From JBFXCS01 sp050181915 (GTDB lineage: Bacteria > Actinomycetota > Thermoleophilia > Miltoncostaeales > Miltoncostaeaceae), in contig JBFXCS010000001.1 in NCBI GenBank assembly GCA_050181915.1, forward strand, positions 1,178,001 to 1,242,000: 64,000 bases of DNA. The letters are read 5' to 3'. The position numbers and the translations under genes were made by a program. How positions within the stretch are numbered: the first letter of the stretch is position 1; each line of letters opens with the position of its first letter. Positions 50,250 through 58,226 of this stretch are shown piece by piece. The notes below the pieces were generated by a model, which was given only the letters and a program-made list of their open reading frames with translations, did not search any database and was not told the DNA's origin.

Positions 50250-51092
50250 TCACCGCCTCCGGGAACGCCCCCGCGGCCGCTCGTCGGGGTACAGGAGGGC
50301 GACGGCCGCCTCGGGCCCGGCGGCGCGGAAGGTGACGCTCCCCTCGATGTAGAGCCGCACCGCCGCCGCATCGTGGTCGAGGTAGCCGATCGACAGATCC
50401 TGGCCCACGACCAGCTCGAAGTCGCCGCCGCGGCGGCTGACCACGACGGCCCCCGACACCGCCGGCGCCCACAGGACGGGCCCCTCGACGATCAGCTTCA
50501 GGTGGGCAAGCAGCGGATAGCCGCCGTGCTCGGTGGTCTCGGTGACGCCGGCGTAGCAGCGCGGACCCAGCAGCAGGGCGTACGGCCCGACGACGCCCGC
50601 CCGCTTCAGCTTCTCGACGGCGGCGGCGGCGTAGGTCGGGTAGTTGTCGTAGTCGGTGCCCAGCTCGACCGGCTCGTGGGGCGAGGACTCGACCATCCCG
50701 CGCACCGCCGCCGGGGCGAAGCCGCCGAACACGAGCCGGTCCTCGGCCAGGGCCGCGAGGCGCGCGGCCTCGGTGACCGCGCCCCAGTCGGCGTCCGGGG
50801 CGCCGCGCTCGACCGCGTCGACCTCCGCGCGCGACACCTCGAAGGGCGTGCGCAGCTCCACCAGCGGCTGCACCAGGCGCAGCCGGCTCTCGACGCCCTC
50901 CGACGGGCCGACGCCGGGGGAGCCCACCCGGCCCAGGCCCAGCGCGGAGTGGTCCCAGCCGTGCGGGCCGGAGAAGTCCGCCACCCGGCGGGCCGTGAGG
51001 TAGTGGGTCAGCGCCCGGGTGGCCTCCGCGTCGATCTGCTCCCAGGCGGCGTCGCCGACCGGCGCCAGATGGCGATGCAGGTGGTCGCTCAT
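50250..51092 (-). CDS. Family 1 encapsulin shell protein (linocin/bacteriocin-like)
   Basis: A 280-residue HK97-fold shell protein. Landmarks: LAPVGDAAWEQIDAEATRALTHYLTARRVADFSGPHGWD, in pieces APVGDAAWEQID and ADFSGPHGW, then FGGF, LGTDYDNYPTY, GPYALLLGPRCYAGV and QDLSIGYLDHD. It self-assembles into a nanocompartment that holds cargo. The start overlaps the preceding ferritin stop (ATGA), a clear cargo-shell pair. Tail is Arg-rich (last 12 residues). Confidence 0.94.
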   Translation of the reverse strand: MSDHLHRHLAPVGDAAWEQIDAEATRALTHYLTARRVADFSGPHGWDHSALGLGRVGSPGVGPSEGVESRLRLVQPLVELRTPFEVSRAEVDAVERGAPDADWGAVTEAARLAALAEDRLVFGGFAPAAVRGMVESSPHEPVELGTDYDNYPTYAAAAVEKLKRAGVVGPYALLLGPRCYAGVTETTEHGGYPLLAHLKLIVEGPVLWAPAVSGAVVVSRRGGDFELVVGQDLSIGYLDHDAAAVRLYIEGSVTFRAAGPEAAVALLYPDERPRGRSRRR

Positions 51093-51472
51093 GCCCGGTC
51101 CCGTCCGCTCAGGCCGCCGATTCCGAGGCTGCCGTCACCGCGCTCCGCGGCCGTCTCGCCGCGCCCCTGCGCCTCGTCCTCCTCGGCCGCGATCGAGCCC
51201 TCCGTGAAGAGGTAGGCGCGCAGCTGCCGGTCGAGGGCCGGATCGTTGCGGCGCAGCCATTCGAGGCTCATGGCCGCGTGCTCGGCCTCCTCGTCGCGGT
51301 TGTGGGCCAGGACGTCGCGCAGCTCCCGGTCCCCGGTGGCGTCGATGCGCTGCTGGTACCAGTCGATGGCCTCCAGCTCCTCCATCAGCGACACGAGGCC
51401 GCGATGACGTTCCAGGGTCGCCGGCCGCAGGTCGCCGCGATCCTCGTGCAGGCCCATGCTGGAGTCGGCCAC
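51089..51472 (-). CDS. Encapsulated ferritin-like cargo protein
   Basis: A 127-residue EncFtn-type protein: two helices with iron ligands (ELEAIDWYQQR, NRDEEAEHAAMSLEWLRRNDPALD in part) and a disordered C-terminal targeting tail containing GSLGIGGL, which binds the inside of the shell. In the family it forms a decameric ferroxidase and stores iron within the shell. Start is a GTG after GAGGGGGG. It lies 10 bp downstream of a gene in the gltX operon, so iron storage may be co-expressed with translation genes. Confidence 0.92.
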   Translation of the reverse strand: MADSSMGLHEDRGDLRPATLERHRGLVSLMEELEAIDWYQQRIDATGDRELRDVLAHNRDEEAEHAAMSLEWLRRNDPALDRQLRAYLFTEGSIAAEEDEAQGRGETAAERGDGSLGIGGLSGRDRA

Positions 51473-51482
51473 GGATCCCCCC

Positions 51483-51968
51483 TCAGTCCTCGTCGGTCCG
51501 CGTCTCCGCCGCGCCGCCGGCCAGCGGCACGCGGTCCCCGTCGACCATCAGCGTCGCGCTCAGCACCTCCCAGCTCGACGAGAGCCGGGCCATCACCAGG
51601 TCGACGCGCGCCACGTCCTCCGGGCCGTCGACCGGCACCGTCAGGTTCACCTGGCCGGCCGCCCGTCCCATCGCCGTCTCGCCCTGCGGCTCTCCGACGT
51701 GCACCGGGGTGCCCACCGAGCTGATCACGGCGGGGTGCCGCGCCACGTACCGCCGGGCCACCTCGCCCGCGCTGCGCCCGCGGCGGCGCCAGGTGACCAG
51801 CAGGATCACCGCCACCGCGGCGATGAAGGCGTACGCGAGCGCGCCGCCGACGATCGACAGGGTCCCCTGGGAGACGTCGAGGCGGCGGAAGACGAAGGCG
51901 ACGATCGCGAAGGCGCCCAGCATGACCCCCGCCAGGATCAGCACCGCGCGCTGAGGGCCCCGGCGCAT
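51483..51968 (-). CDS. Small membrane protein (Coa1-like)
   Basis: A 161-residue protein with two N-terminal helices (AVLILAGVMLGAFAIVAFVF, then LSIVGGALAYAFIAAVAVILLV in part) and a soluble C-terminal domain containing GRAAGQVNLTVPVDGPEDVARVDLVMARL. This layout is like the cytochrome-oxidase assembly (Coa1) domain. Its ATG shares one base with the gltX stop (TGATG), so it is translationally coupled to gltX. Confidence 0.65.
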   Translation of the reverse strand: MRRGPQRAVLILAGVMLGAFAIVAFVFRRLDVSQGTLSIVGGALAYAFIAAVAVILLVTWRRRGRSAGEVARRYVARHPAVISSVGTPVHVGEPQGETAMGRAAGQVNLTVPVDGPEDVARVDLVMARLSSSWEVLSATLMVDGDRVPLAGGAAETRTDED

Positions 51969-53440
51969 CACGCGAGCGCCCACAGCTCGGAGAGCCGCGC
52001 CAGGGTGTCGCGGTAGCGGCGGAACGCCTCCTCGCGCCCGAGCAGCGCAAGGCTCTCGTAGGTGCCCGTCGACACCAGCCGCCCGGTGATGGCGATGCGC
52101 TGCGGCTCCAGGAAGTCGCGCGCCGCCTCGCCCATCACGTGCAGCTGGTCCTGGAGGGCGTCCTTCACCGCCTCGGGGGTCCACTCGCCGAGCGACTCGA
52201 GGCGGCCGAGGCCGCTGCCGATGACCTGGATCGAGTGCTTCACGTCGCGGGTGAGCACCTCCCACGCCCCGGGCTCGATCTCGAGCGGGCGGAACAGCCA
52301 CCCCGCGAGGGCGTCGTAGTCGGCGAAGGTGCTGATCTTGCGCTTCACCAGCGGCGCGCTGCGGCGCACCAGGTCGGCGGCGCCCTCGCCCCGCTCGGCG
52401 ATGTAGCCGGTGTCCCGGAGGAAGCCCACGAGGGCGTCGGCGAACTCGTCGTTGCCCATCAGGCGCAGGTGGCGCCCGTTGATGACGTTGAGCTTGGTCA
52501 TGTCGAAGATGGCGGGGCTCTTCGAGATGCGCGACACCGAGAACCGCTCGACCAGCTCGTCCACCGTGAACATCGTGGTCTTGTCGTCGAAGCTCCAGCC
52601 CAGCAGGGCCAGGGCGTTGATGATCGACCGCGGCAGGTATCCGGCGTCCTCGAGCTCCTCCACCGACGCGGCGCCGTGGCGCTTGCTGAGGCGCTTCTTG
52701 TCGGGCCCCAGGATGAGCGGCACGTGGGCGTAGTCGGGCGCGGCGCCGCCGAGCGCCCGGATCACCAGCATCTGCTTCGGGGTGTTGGAGATGTGGTCCT
52801 CGCCGCGGATGACGTGGGTGATGCCCATGTCGAGGTCGTCGACGGCCGCCGCGAGGTTGTAGGTGGGGGTGCCGTCCGAGCGGGCGACGACGAAGTCCTC
52901 GATCTGGGCGTGGTCGAACCTGACCGGCCCCCGGACGTAGTCCTCGATGACGGTCTCCCCCGGCACGTCCACCGCGAAACGCCACACCGGGCGGCGCCCC
53001 TCGGCCTCGAGCGCGGCGATCTCCTCGCGGGTGCGGTCGCGCCGCCCGCGCACCACCGGGGCGCGCTTGTCGGCGCGGGCCGCGGCGCGCTGGGCGTCGA
53101 GCTCCTCCTCGGTCTCGTAGGCGGGGTACACCGCGCCGGACGCCCGCAGGCGATCGAGGGCCGAGGCGTACACCTGCCCGCGCTCGCTCTGGCGGAAGGG
53201 CCCCTCGTCCCAGTCGAGGCCCAGCCAGGCGAGGCAGCGCAGGATCTCCGCCTCGCTCTCGGGGGTCGACCGCTCGCGGTCGGTGTCCTCGAGGCGCAGC
53301 ACGAACGTCCCGCCCGTGTGACGGGCGACGAGCCAGTTGAACAGCGCCGTGCGGGCGCTGCCGACGTGCAGGCTCCCGGTGGGACTGGGAGCGAAGCGCA
53401 CGCGGGCGGGGCCGACGACATCGGGTCTCTGGCGGGCCAC
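51968..53440 (-). CDS. gltX: Glutamyl-tRNA synthetase
   Basis: A 490-residue class I synthetase charging tRNA-Glu (and possibly tRNA-Gln, followed by amidation). The HIGH motif appears as HVGSARTALFNWL and KMSKS as KRLSKRHGA; GltX-specific stretches are RFAPSPTGSLHVG, VIRGEDHISNTPKQ and ALLGWSFDDK. Start GTG at 53440 is preceded at 6 nt by TATCCT, and it diverges from nfo over 17 bp. Confidence 0.96.
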   Translation of the reverse strand: MARQRPDVVGPARVRFAPSPTGSLHVGSARTALFNWLVARHTGGTFVLRLEDTDRERSTPESEAEILRCLAWLGLDWDEGPFRQSERGQVYASALDRLRASGAVYPAYETEEELDAQRAAARADKRAPVVRGRRDRTREEIAALEAEGRRPVWRFAVDVPGETVIEDYVRGPVRFDHAQIEDFVVARSDGTPTYNLAAAVDDLDMGITHVIRGEDHISNTPKQMLVIRALGGAAPDYAHVPLILGPDKKRLSKRHGAASVEELEDAGYLPRSIINALALLGWSFDDKTTMFTVDELVERFSVSRISKSPAIFDMTKLNVINGRHLRLMGNDEFADALVGFLRDTGYIAERGEGAADLVRRSAPLVKRKISTFADYDALAGWLFRPLEIEPGAWEVLTRDVKHSIQVIGSGLGRLESLGEWTPEAVKDALQDQLHVMGEAARDFLEPQRIAITGRLVSTGTYESLALLGREEAFRRYRDTLARLSELWALA

Positions 53441-53445
53441 CCCCG

Positions 53446-53452
53446 TAGGATA
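53446..53452. promoter_or_regulatory. Shared divergent -10 element of gltX and nfo
   Basis: In the 17-bp gap between two GTG starts, plus-strand TAGGAT (53446-53451) and minus-strand TATCCT (53452-53447) overlap by five bases. Each lies exactly 6 nt before its start codon. Transcripts from both would begin at or near the GTG, so neither would have a leader. Confidence 0.6.
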
Positions 53453-53457
53453 CCCAC

Positions 53458-54369
53458 GTGAGGTTCGGCGCCCACGTCTCCGCCTCCGGGGGCATCAGCA
53501 AGGCCATCGGCCGCGGCCGCGAGATCGGCTGCGAGAGCCTGCAGGTGTTCACGCACAACCCGCGCACCTGGCGGCCCATCGCCCACGCCCAGAAGGAGAT
53601 CGACGCCTTCCGGGAGCTGGCCGCGGAGGCCGGCATCGGGCCCCTGGTCAGCCACGGCCTCTACCTCATCAACCTCGGCGCCCCCGACCGGGACGTGCCC
53701 ACCGGGCCGCCCGGCAAGCCCGCGGTGGGGACGCGCAACATCTACCGCTCGTCGGTGGAGAGCCTGATCCAGCACCTGGAGATCGGCGAGGCGCTGGGGC
53801 TGGAGGGCGTCGTGCTGCACGTCGGCTCGTCGAAGGGGTCGAACGAGGCCGAGGCGATCGGGCGCATCGGCGCGGGCATCGCCGAGGCGATGGACGCCGC
53901 CCCCGGCGACTGCTGCGTCTTCCTCGAGAACACGGCCGGCGCCGGCGACACGATCGGCCGCAGCTTCGCGCAGCTGCGGGCCGTGTTCGACGCGGTCGCG
54001 CGCCCCGACCGGCTGGGCTTCTGCCTCGACTCGCAGCACCTGTTCGCCTCGGGCTACCCGGTGCACGAGGAGGGCGGCATCGACCGCGTGCTCGACGAGT
54101 TCGACGCCGTCGTGGGCATCGACCGCCTGCGCTCGCTGCACCTCAACGACTCGAAGACGGCCTTCGGCTCGAATCGCGACCGCCACGAGAACATCGGCGA
54201 CGGCGAGATCGGAGAGGACGGGATGCGGCGCATCCTGGGCCATCCGGCGCTGCAGGGCCTGCCGGTGATCCTGGAGGTGCCGGGCGTCGAGGGCACGGGT
54301 CCGGACGCCGAGAACATGGCGCGGGTGCGCCGGCTGCACGAGGAGGGACTGGCCGCCCGGGCGGGCTGA
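53458..54369 (+). CDS. nfo: Endonuclease IV (AP endonuclease)
   Basis: A 303-residue Nfo family enzyme cutting abasic DNA. Metal ligands: GAHVSASGG, VSHGLYLINL, VLHVGSSKG, FLENTAGAG, CLDSQHLFASGY, LHLNDSKTAFGSNRDRHENIGDGEIG and ILEVPG, which give the His/Asp/Glu set for three zinc ions. Start GTG at 53458 is 6 nt after TAGGAT; no ribosome binding site. Divergent from gltX. Confidence 0.95.
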   Translation: MRFGAHVSASGGISKAIGRGREIGCESLQVFTHNPRTWRPIAHAQKEIDAFRELAAEAGIGPLVSHGLYLINLGAPDRDVPTGPPGKPAVGTRNIYRSSVESLIQHLEIGEALGLEGVVLHVGSSKGSNEAEAIGRIGAGIAEAMDAAPGDCCVFLENTAGAGDTIGRSFAQLRAVFDAVARPDRLGFCLDSQHLFASGYPVHEEGGIDRVLDEFDAVVGIDRLRSLHLNDSKTAFGSNRDRHENIGDGEIGEDGMRRILGHPALQGLPVILEVPGVEGTGPDAENMARVRRLHEEGLAARAG

Positions 54370-54415
54370 GCGCGCGCCGTTCAGGATCGCGCCGTCCCCG
54401 GCCGATCCATGGGAC

Positions 54416-55852
54416 ATGCTCCCGACGCGCCGCCTCCTCCCGCCCGTCCTGGCCTCGCTCGCGGCCCTGGCCGCGGCGTCCGTCCTGCTCGGCGGCGACG
54501 CCCGCAGCGCCTCCCTGGCGCTCGCCCAGGCGGCCGCCGAGCTCGCCGCGGCGGCGGTCTGCATCGCCGCCGCGCGCCACACCCGGGGCGACGCCCGCCT
54601 GGTGTGGCTGCTGTTGGGCATCGCCCAGGCCGTCTGGGCGACGACCGACGCGACGCACGGGGCGGCGCTGCTGAGCGGGTGGAGGGTGGCCGAGGCGAGC
54701 CCCTTCGACGTGGCGTGGCTCGCCTACTACCTGCCCCTCGCCGCCGGCATCGCGGTGATCTACCGGCACATGCGGCCCGAGCGCGGCTGGCAGGGGCCGA
54801 TGGACGCGCTGCTGCTGGCGCTGGCCGTCGCGAGCGCCTCCTGGGCCTTCGTCGTGCGCCCGGCGGCGGGCCACGGCATGGTGGGGATGTCCGACGCGAT
54901 CGTCGACGGCCTCTACCCCACCTTCGATCTGGCCCTCGCGGTCACGCTCGGCTGGATCGTGGTGCGCCAGCGCCGCGACACCCCGCCCTGGCTGCGCTGG
55001 ATGTGCGCCGCCCTCGGGTTGCAGCTCATCGGCGGGCTGAGCCACCTGGCCTGGGTGCTGGAGCACGTCGACCCCGCCCTCTCGGCGGCCGCGTACGTCG
55101 CGTCGAGCTGGTGCTGGGTCGCCGCGGGCATGCGCCGGCTGCGCGCGCCCCAGCGCGCCTGGGCTGCGGCCCACCACGACCGCCCGCCCCTGTGGATCGA
55201 GGTCGGCGCCTTCTCGACGGGGATCGCCGTCGTGGCGCTCGGCGCCGCCTCCTCCCAGGTGGAGCTGCGGGTCGCCGGCGTGGCGGCCGCCACGCTGATG
55301 GCCGTGCGCGCCATCGGCGGGTTGCGGGTGAACCGCGCCCTGCTGGCGGAGCGCGACCGGCTGGTGGTGACCGACTCCCTGACCGGCGCCTACAACGCGC
55401 GCCACATGCAGCGCGAGACGATGCGGTCCCTCGCGCGGGCGTCGCGGACGGGCGAGCCGGTGACGGCGATCGCCTTCGACCTCGACCGCTTCAAGGAGGT
55501 CAACGACCGCTTCGGCCACGGCGTCGGCGACCGGGTGCTGCGGGCGGTCGCCGCCGCGGCGGCCGCGGAGCTGCGCCTGGCGGACGTGCTGTGCCGGCGG
55601 GGCGGCGACGAGTTCGTGGTGGTGTGCCCCGCCACCGACGGCCGGCGCGCGCTGGTGGTGGCCGAACGGCTGCGGGTGGCCGTGTCCGCCGCGGCTCAGC
55701 GCACCGTTCCGGAGGTCGCCGTGAGCGCGTCGGTGGGCATCGCCACCTGCCCGCCCGTGTCCGCGGAGCCGGCCGTCCTGCTCGAGGAGGCGGACCGGGC
55801 GCTGTACGAGGCGAAGCGGCGGGGCCGCAACCGGGTGGCCGCCCTCGCCTGA
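54416..55852 (+). CDS. Membrane-bound diguanylate cyclase (GGDEF)
   Basis: A 478-residue protein with about eight N-terminal hydrophobic helices (7TM-like sensor) and a C-terminal GGDEF domain. The active site is RRGGDEFVVV, and the allosteric I-site RLAD lies five residues before it, so product inhibition is expected. DSLTGAYNARHM and FDLDRFKEVND are typical. It makes c-di-GMP, which might act on the PilZ-bearing synthase in this window. Confidence 0.92.
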   Translation: MLPTRRLLPPVLASLAALAAASVLLGGDARSASLALAQAAAELAAAAVCIAAARHTRGDARLVWLLLGIAQAVWATTDATHGAALLSGWRVAEASPFDVAWLAYYLPLAAGIAVIYRHMRPERGWQGPMDALLLALAVASASWAFVVRPAAGHGMVGMSDAIVDGLYPTFDLALAVTLGWIVVRQRRDTPPWLRWMCAALGLQLIGGLSHLAWVLEHVDPALSAAAYVASSWCWVAAGMRRLRAPQRAWAAAHHDRPPLWIEVGAFSTGIAVVALGAASSQVELRVAGVAAATLMAVRAIGGLRVNRALLAERDRLVVTDSLTGAYNARHMQRETMRSLARASRTGEPVTAIAFDLDRFKEVNDRFGHGVGDRVLRAVAAAAAAELRLADVLCRRGGDEFVVVCPATDGRRALVVAERLRVAVSAAAQRTVPEVAVSASVGIATCPPVSAEPAVLLEEADRALYEAKRRGRNRVAALA

Positions 55853-55902
55853 GCCTCCGCGGCGCTCCACTACAATCCGCCGCCCCGGGCGACGCCCGGC
55901 GC

Positions 55903-55973
55903 GCGGGTGTAGCTCAACGGTAGAGCAATGGCCTTCCAAGCCACAGACGGGGGTTCGACTCCCCTCACCCGCT
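55903..55973 (+). tRNA. tRNA-Gly (TCC anticodon)
   Basis: Cloverleaf starting GCGGGTG and closing CACCCGC with T discriminator; anticodon loop CTTCCAA, anticodon TCC. T loop TTCGACT is regular; the anticodon stem's outer pair is A-C. No CCA is encoded. A TACAAT at 55871-55876 is the likely promoter -10. Only two bases separate it from the next gene's start codon. Confidence 0.93.
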
Positions 55974-55975
55974 TC

Positions 55976-58132
55976 GTGCCCTCACCGACCCCAGCCCGGC
56001 CGTTCGCCCCGGCGACCGCCCCGATCGCGGAGCGCCGGCCCGCCCGGCGCCGGATCCACGGCACCGACGAGCCCGACGACCTCGGCTGGATGCGCGACGG
56101 CGCCGACCCGGCGCTGCTGTCGCTGCTCGAGGCCGAGAACGCCCACGCCGACGCGGTGCTCGCCCCGGTCGCGCCGCTGGTCGACGCCATCGAGGCCGAG
56201 ATCCGCGAGCGGGTGAAGGAGGACGACCTCTCGGTGCCCCACCGGCGCGGCGGGTGGTGGTACCGCTCGCGCACCGAGAAGGGCCTCGCGTACGCGATCC
56301 AGGAGCGCCTGCCCGACATCGGCGACGGCTCCGCGCCCGCCCTCGGCCTCCCCGCCGAGGTGGTGCTCGACCCGAACCAGCTGGCCGAGGGGCACCCCTT
56401 CCTGGGCATCGGGGCCTTCGAGGTGAGCCCGGACGGCACGCGCCTCGCCTACGCGGTCGACACCAGCGGCGACGAGCTCTACGAGCTGAGGGTCCGCGAC
56501 ATCGCCGCCGGCGAGGACCTCGACCTCGCGATCCCCGGCATCTCGGGCGGCGCCGTCTGGTCGGCGGACGGGTCCACCCTCCTCTACGTCACCCCGGATC
56601 ACGCGCAGCGCCCGTACCGCCTGCATCGCCACCGGCTGGGCGACGACCCCTCCGGCGCCGGGGACGAGCTGCTGCTGCAGGAGGACGACGCCCGCTTCCG
56701 GGTGTGGCCCGGCCGCAGCCGCAGCGGCGACGTCATCGTCGTCCGGGTCGGCAGCGCGGTCACCGACGAGATCCTGCTGATCGACGCCCACGATCCGTCC
56801 GGCCGGCCGCGGATGGCGATCCCCCGGCGCCAGGGCGTCGAGCTGAAGGTGGCCCACCACGGCCGCTGGCTGTACGTGCTGAGCAACGAGGACGCGCCCG
56901 ACTACGCGCTGTGGCGCACGCCGCTCGACGACACCGCCCGGGAGCGCTGGCAGCCCGTGCTGCCCCACCGGCCGGGGCGCCCCCTGGAGGGGCTGTCGGC
57001 CTTCGCCCGCCACCTGGTGATCCCGCTGCGCGCGGACGGGCGCCCCGGGGTGCGGGTGCTCGACCTCACCGCGATCGAGGACGCCGGAGAGGGACCGCCC
57101 GACCCGGCGTCCGTGGCCGCCGCCGGTCGCGACCTCGACATGCCGGGCGAGGTGTACTCGCTCGGCGGCGGCGCGAACGAGGAGTGGGACACCTCCCTCT
57201 GGCGGTTCACCCTGGCGTCGCCGTCGATGCCGGCGACGGTGGTGGAGGAGGACCTCGACAGCGGCGAGCGCACCGTGCTGAAGCGGATGCCCGTGCTGGG
57301 CGGCGTCGACCCCGCCGCCTACGAGAGCGCCCGCGAGTGGGCGGTGGCCGACGACGGCACCCGCATCCCGGTCTCGGTCGTGTGGCATCGCGACACCCCG
57401 CGCGACGGCAGCGCGCCCCTGTTGCTGTACGGCTACGGCGCGTACGGCATCACGATGGACGTGGGCTTCTCGATCCCCCGGCTGTCGCTGCTCGACCGGG
57501 GGATCGTCTTCGCCCTGGCCCACGTCCGCGGCGGCGGCGAGCTGGGCAGGACCTGGCACGAGCGCGGCCGGATGGAGGCGAAGCCCAACTCGTTCTCCGA
57601 CCTCGTGGCCGCCGCCGATCACCTCGCGGACGGCGGCTGGGCGGCGCCGGACCGCATCGCCATCAGGGGCGGCAGCGCCGGCGGCCTGCTGGTCGCGGCG
57701 GCGCTCAACCTCGCGCCGCGGCGGTTCCGCGCCGTGATCGCCGAGGTGCCGTTCGTGGACGCCCTCAACACCATTCTCGATCCGGACGCGCCGCTCACCG
57801 CCGGCGAATGGGAGGAGTGGGGCAACCCCATCGAGGATCCCGGCTTCTTCCGCATCATGCGCGGCTACACGCCCACGGAGAACATCGCCGGCGGCCGCTA
57901 TCCGGCGATCCTCGCGACCGCCGGCCTCAACGACCGCCGCGTGTCGGTGCACGAGCCGGCGATCTGGGTGCAGCGCCTGCGGGCCGAGACCGACGCCGAC
58001 GACGAGCGGCCGGTGATCCTGCGCGTCCAGATGGGCGCCGGCCACGGCGGCCCGTCCGGCCGCTACGACGCCTGGCGCAGGGAGGCCGAGACCCTGGCCT
58101 TCATCGTCGCGGCGCTCGGCGTGCCCGCCTGA
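55976..58132 (+). CDS. Prolyl oligopeptidase family serine peptidase (oligopeptidase B-like)
   Basis: A 718-residue S9 peptidase: an N-terminal propeller (domain to about residue 430) and a C-terminal alpha/beta hydrolase with Ser567 in RGGSAGGLL, Asp653 in LNDRRVSV and His690 in GAGHGGPSGR. The motif YGYGAYGI and HVRGGGELGRTWHE support oligopeptidase B. GTG at 55976 is the only possible start covering the conserved N-terminus (ERRPARRRIHG); it lies 2 nt after tRNA-Gly. Cytosolic cleavage of short peptides. Confidence 0.92.
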   Translation: MPSPTPARPFAPATAPIAERRPARRRIHGTDEPDDLGWMRDGADPALLSLLEAENAHADAVLAPVAPLVDAIEAEIRERVKEDDLSVPHRRGGWWYRSRTEKGLAYAIQERLPDIGDGSAPALGLPAEVVLDPNQLAEGHPFLGIGAFEVSPDGTRLAYAVDTSGDELYELRVRDIAAGEDLDLAIPGISGGAVWSADGSTLLYVTPDHAQRPYRLHRHRLGDDPSGAGDELLLQEDDARFRVWPGRSRSGDVIVVRVGSAVTDEILLIDAHDPSGRPRMAIPRRQGVELKVAHHGRWLYVLSNEDAPDYALWRTPLDDTARERWQPVLPHRPGRPLEGLSAFARHLVIPLRADGRPGVRVLDLTAIEDAGEGPPDPASVAAAGRDLDMPGEVYSLGGGANEEWDTSLWRFTLASPSMPATVVEEDLDSGERTVLKRMPVLGGVDPAAYESAREWAVADDGTRIPVSVVWHRDTPRDGSAPLLLYGYGAYGITMDVGFSIPRLSLLDRGIVFALAHVRGGGELGRTWHERGRMEAKPNSFSDLVAAADHLADGGWAAPDRIAIRGGSAGGLLVAAALNLAPRRFRAVIAEVPFVDALNTILDPDAPLTAGEWEEWGNPIEDPGFFRIMRGYTPTENIAGGRYPAILATAGLNDRRVSVHEPAIWVQRLRAETDADDERPVILRVQMGAGHGGPSGRYDAWRREAETLAFIVAALGVPA

Positions 58133-58226
58133 GCACCCGGCCGTGTCGACCCCTCCCGCGGAAGGAGGGACGGGTTGCGCCCACGGGCGGATGACCGGGC
58201 CGGCGGGCGCCGCTAGGTTTGGCGGG

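Noticed and set aside
50250..51092. Encapsulin as a phage capsid remnant
   Set aside because: It is full length, overlaps a ferritin cargo gene with a targeting tail, and has no phage neighbours.
52139..53461. Long plus-strand ORF over gltX
   Set aside because: Antisense of an unambiguous synthetase gene.
55928..55975. ATG inside tRNA-Gly as oligopeptidase start
   Set aside because: It would translate tRNA sequence; homology starts after the tRNA and a GTG is available at 55976.
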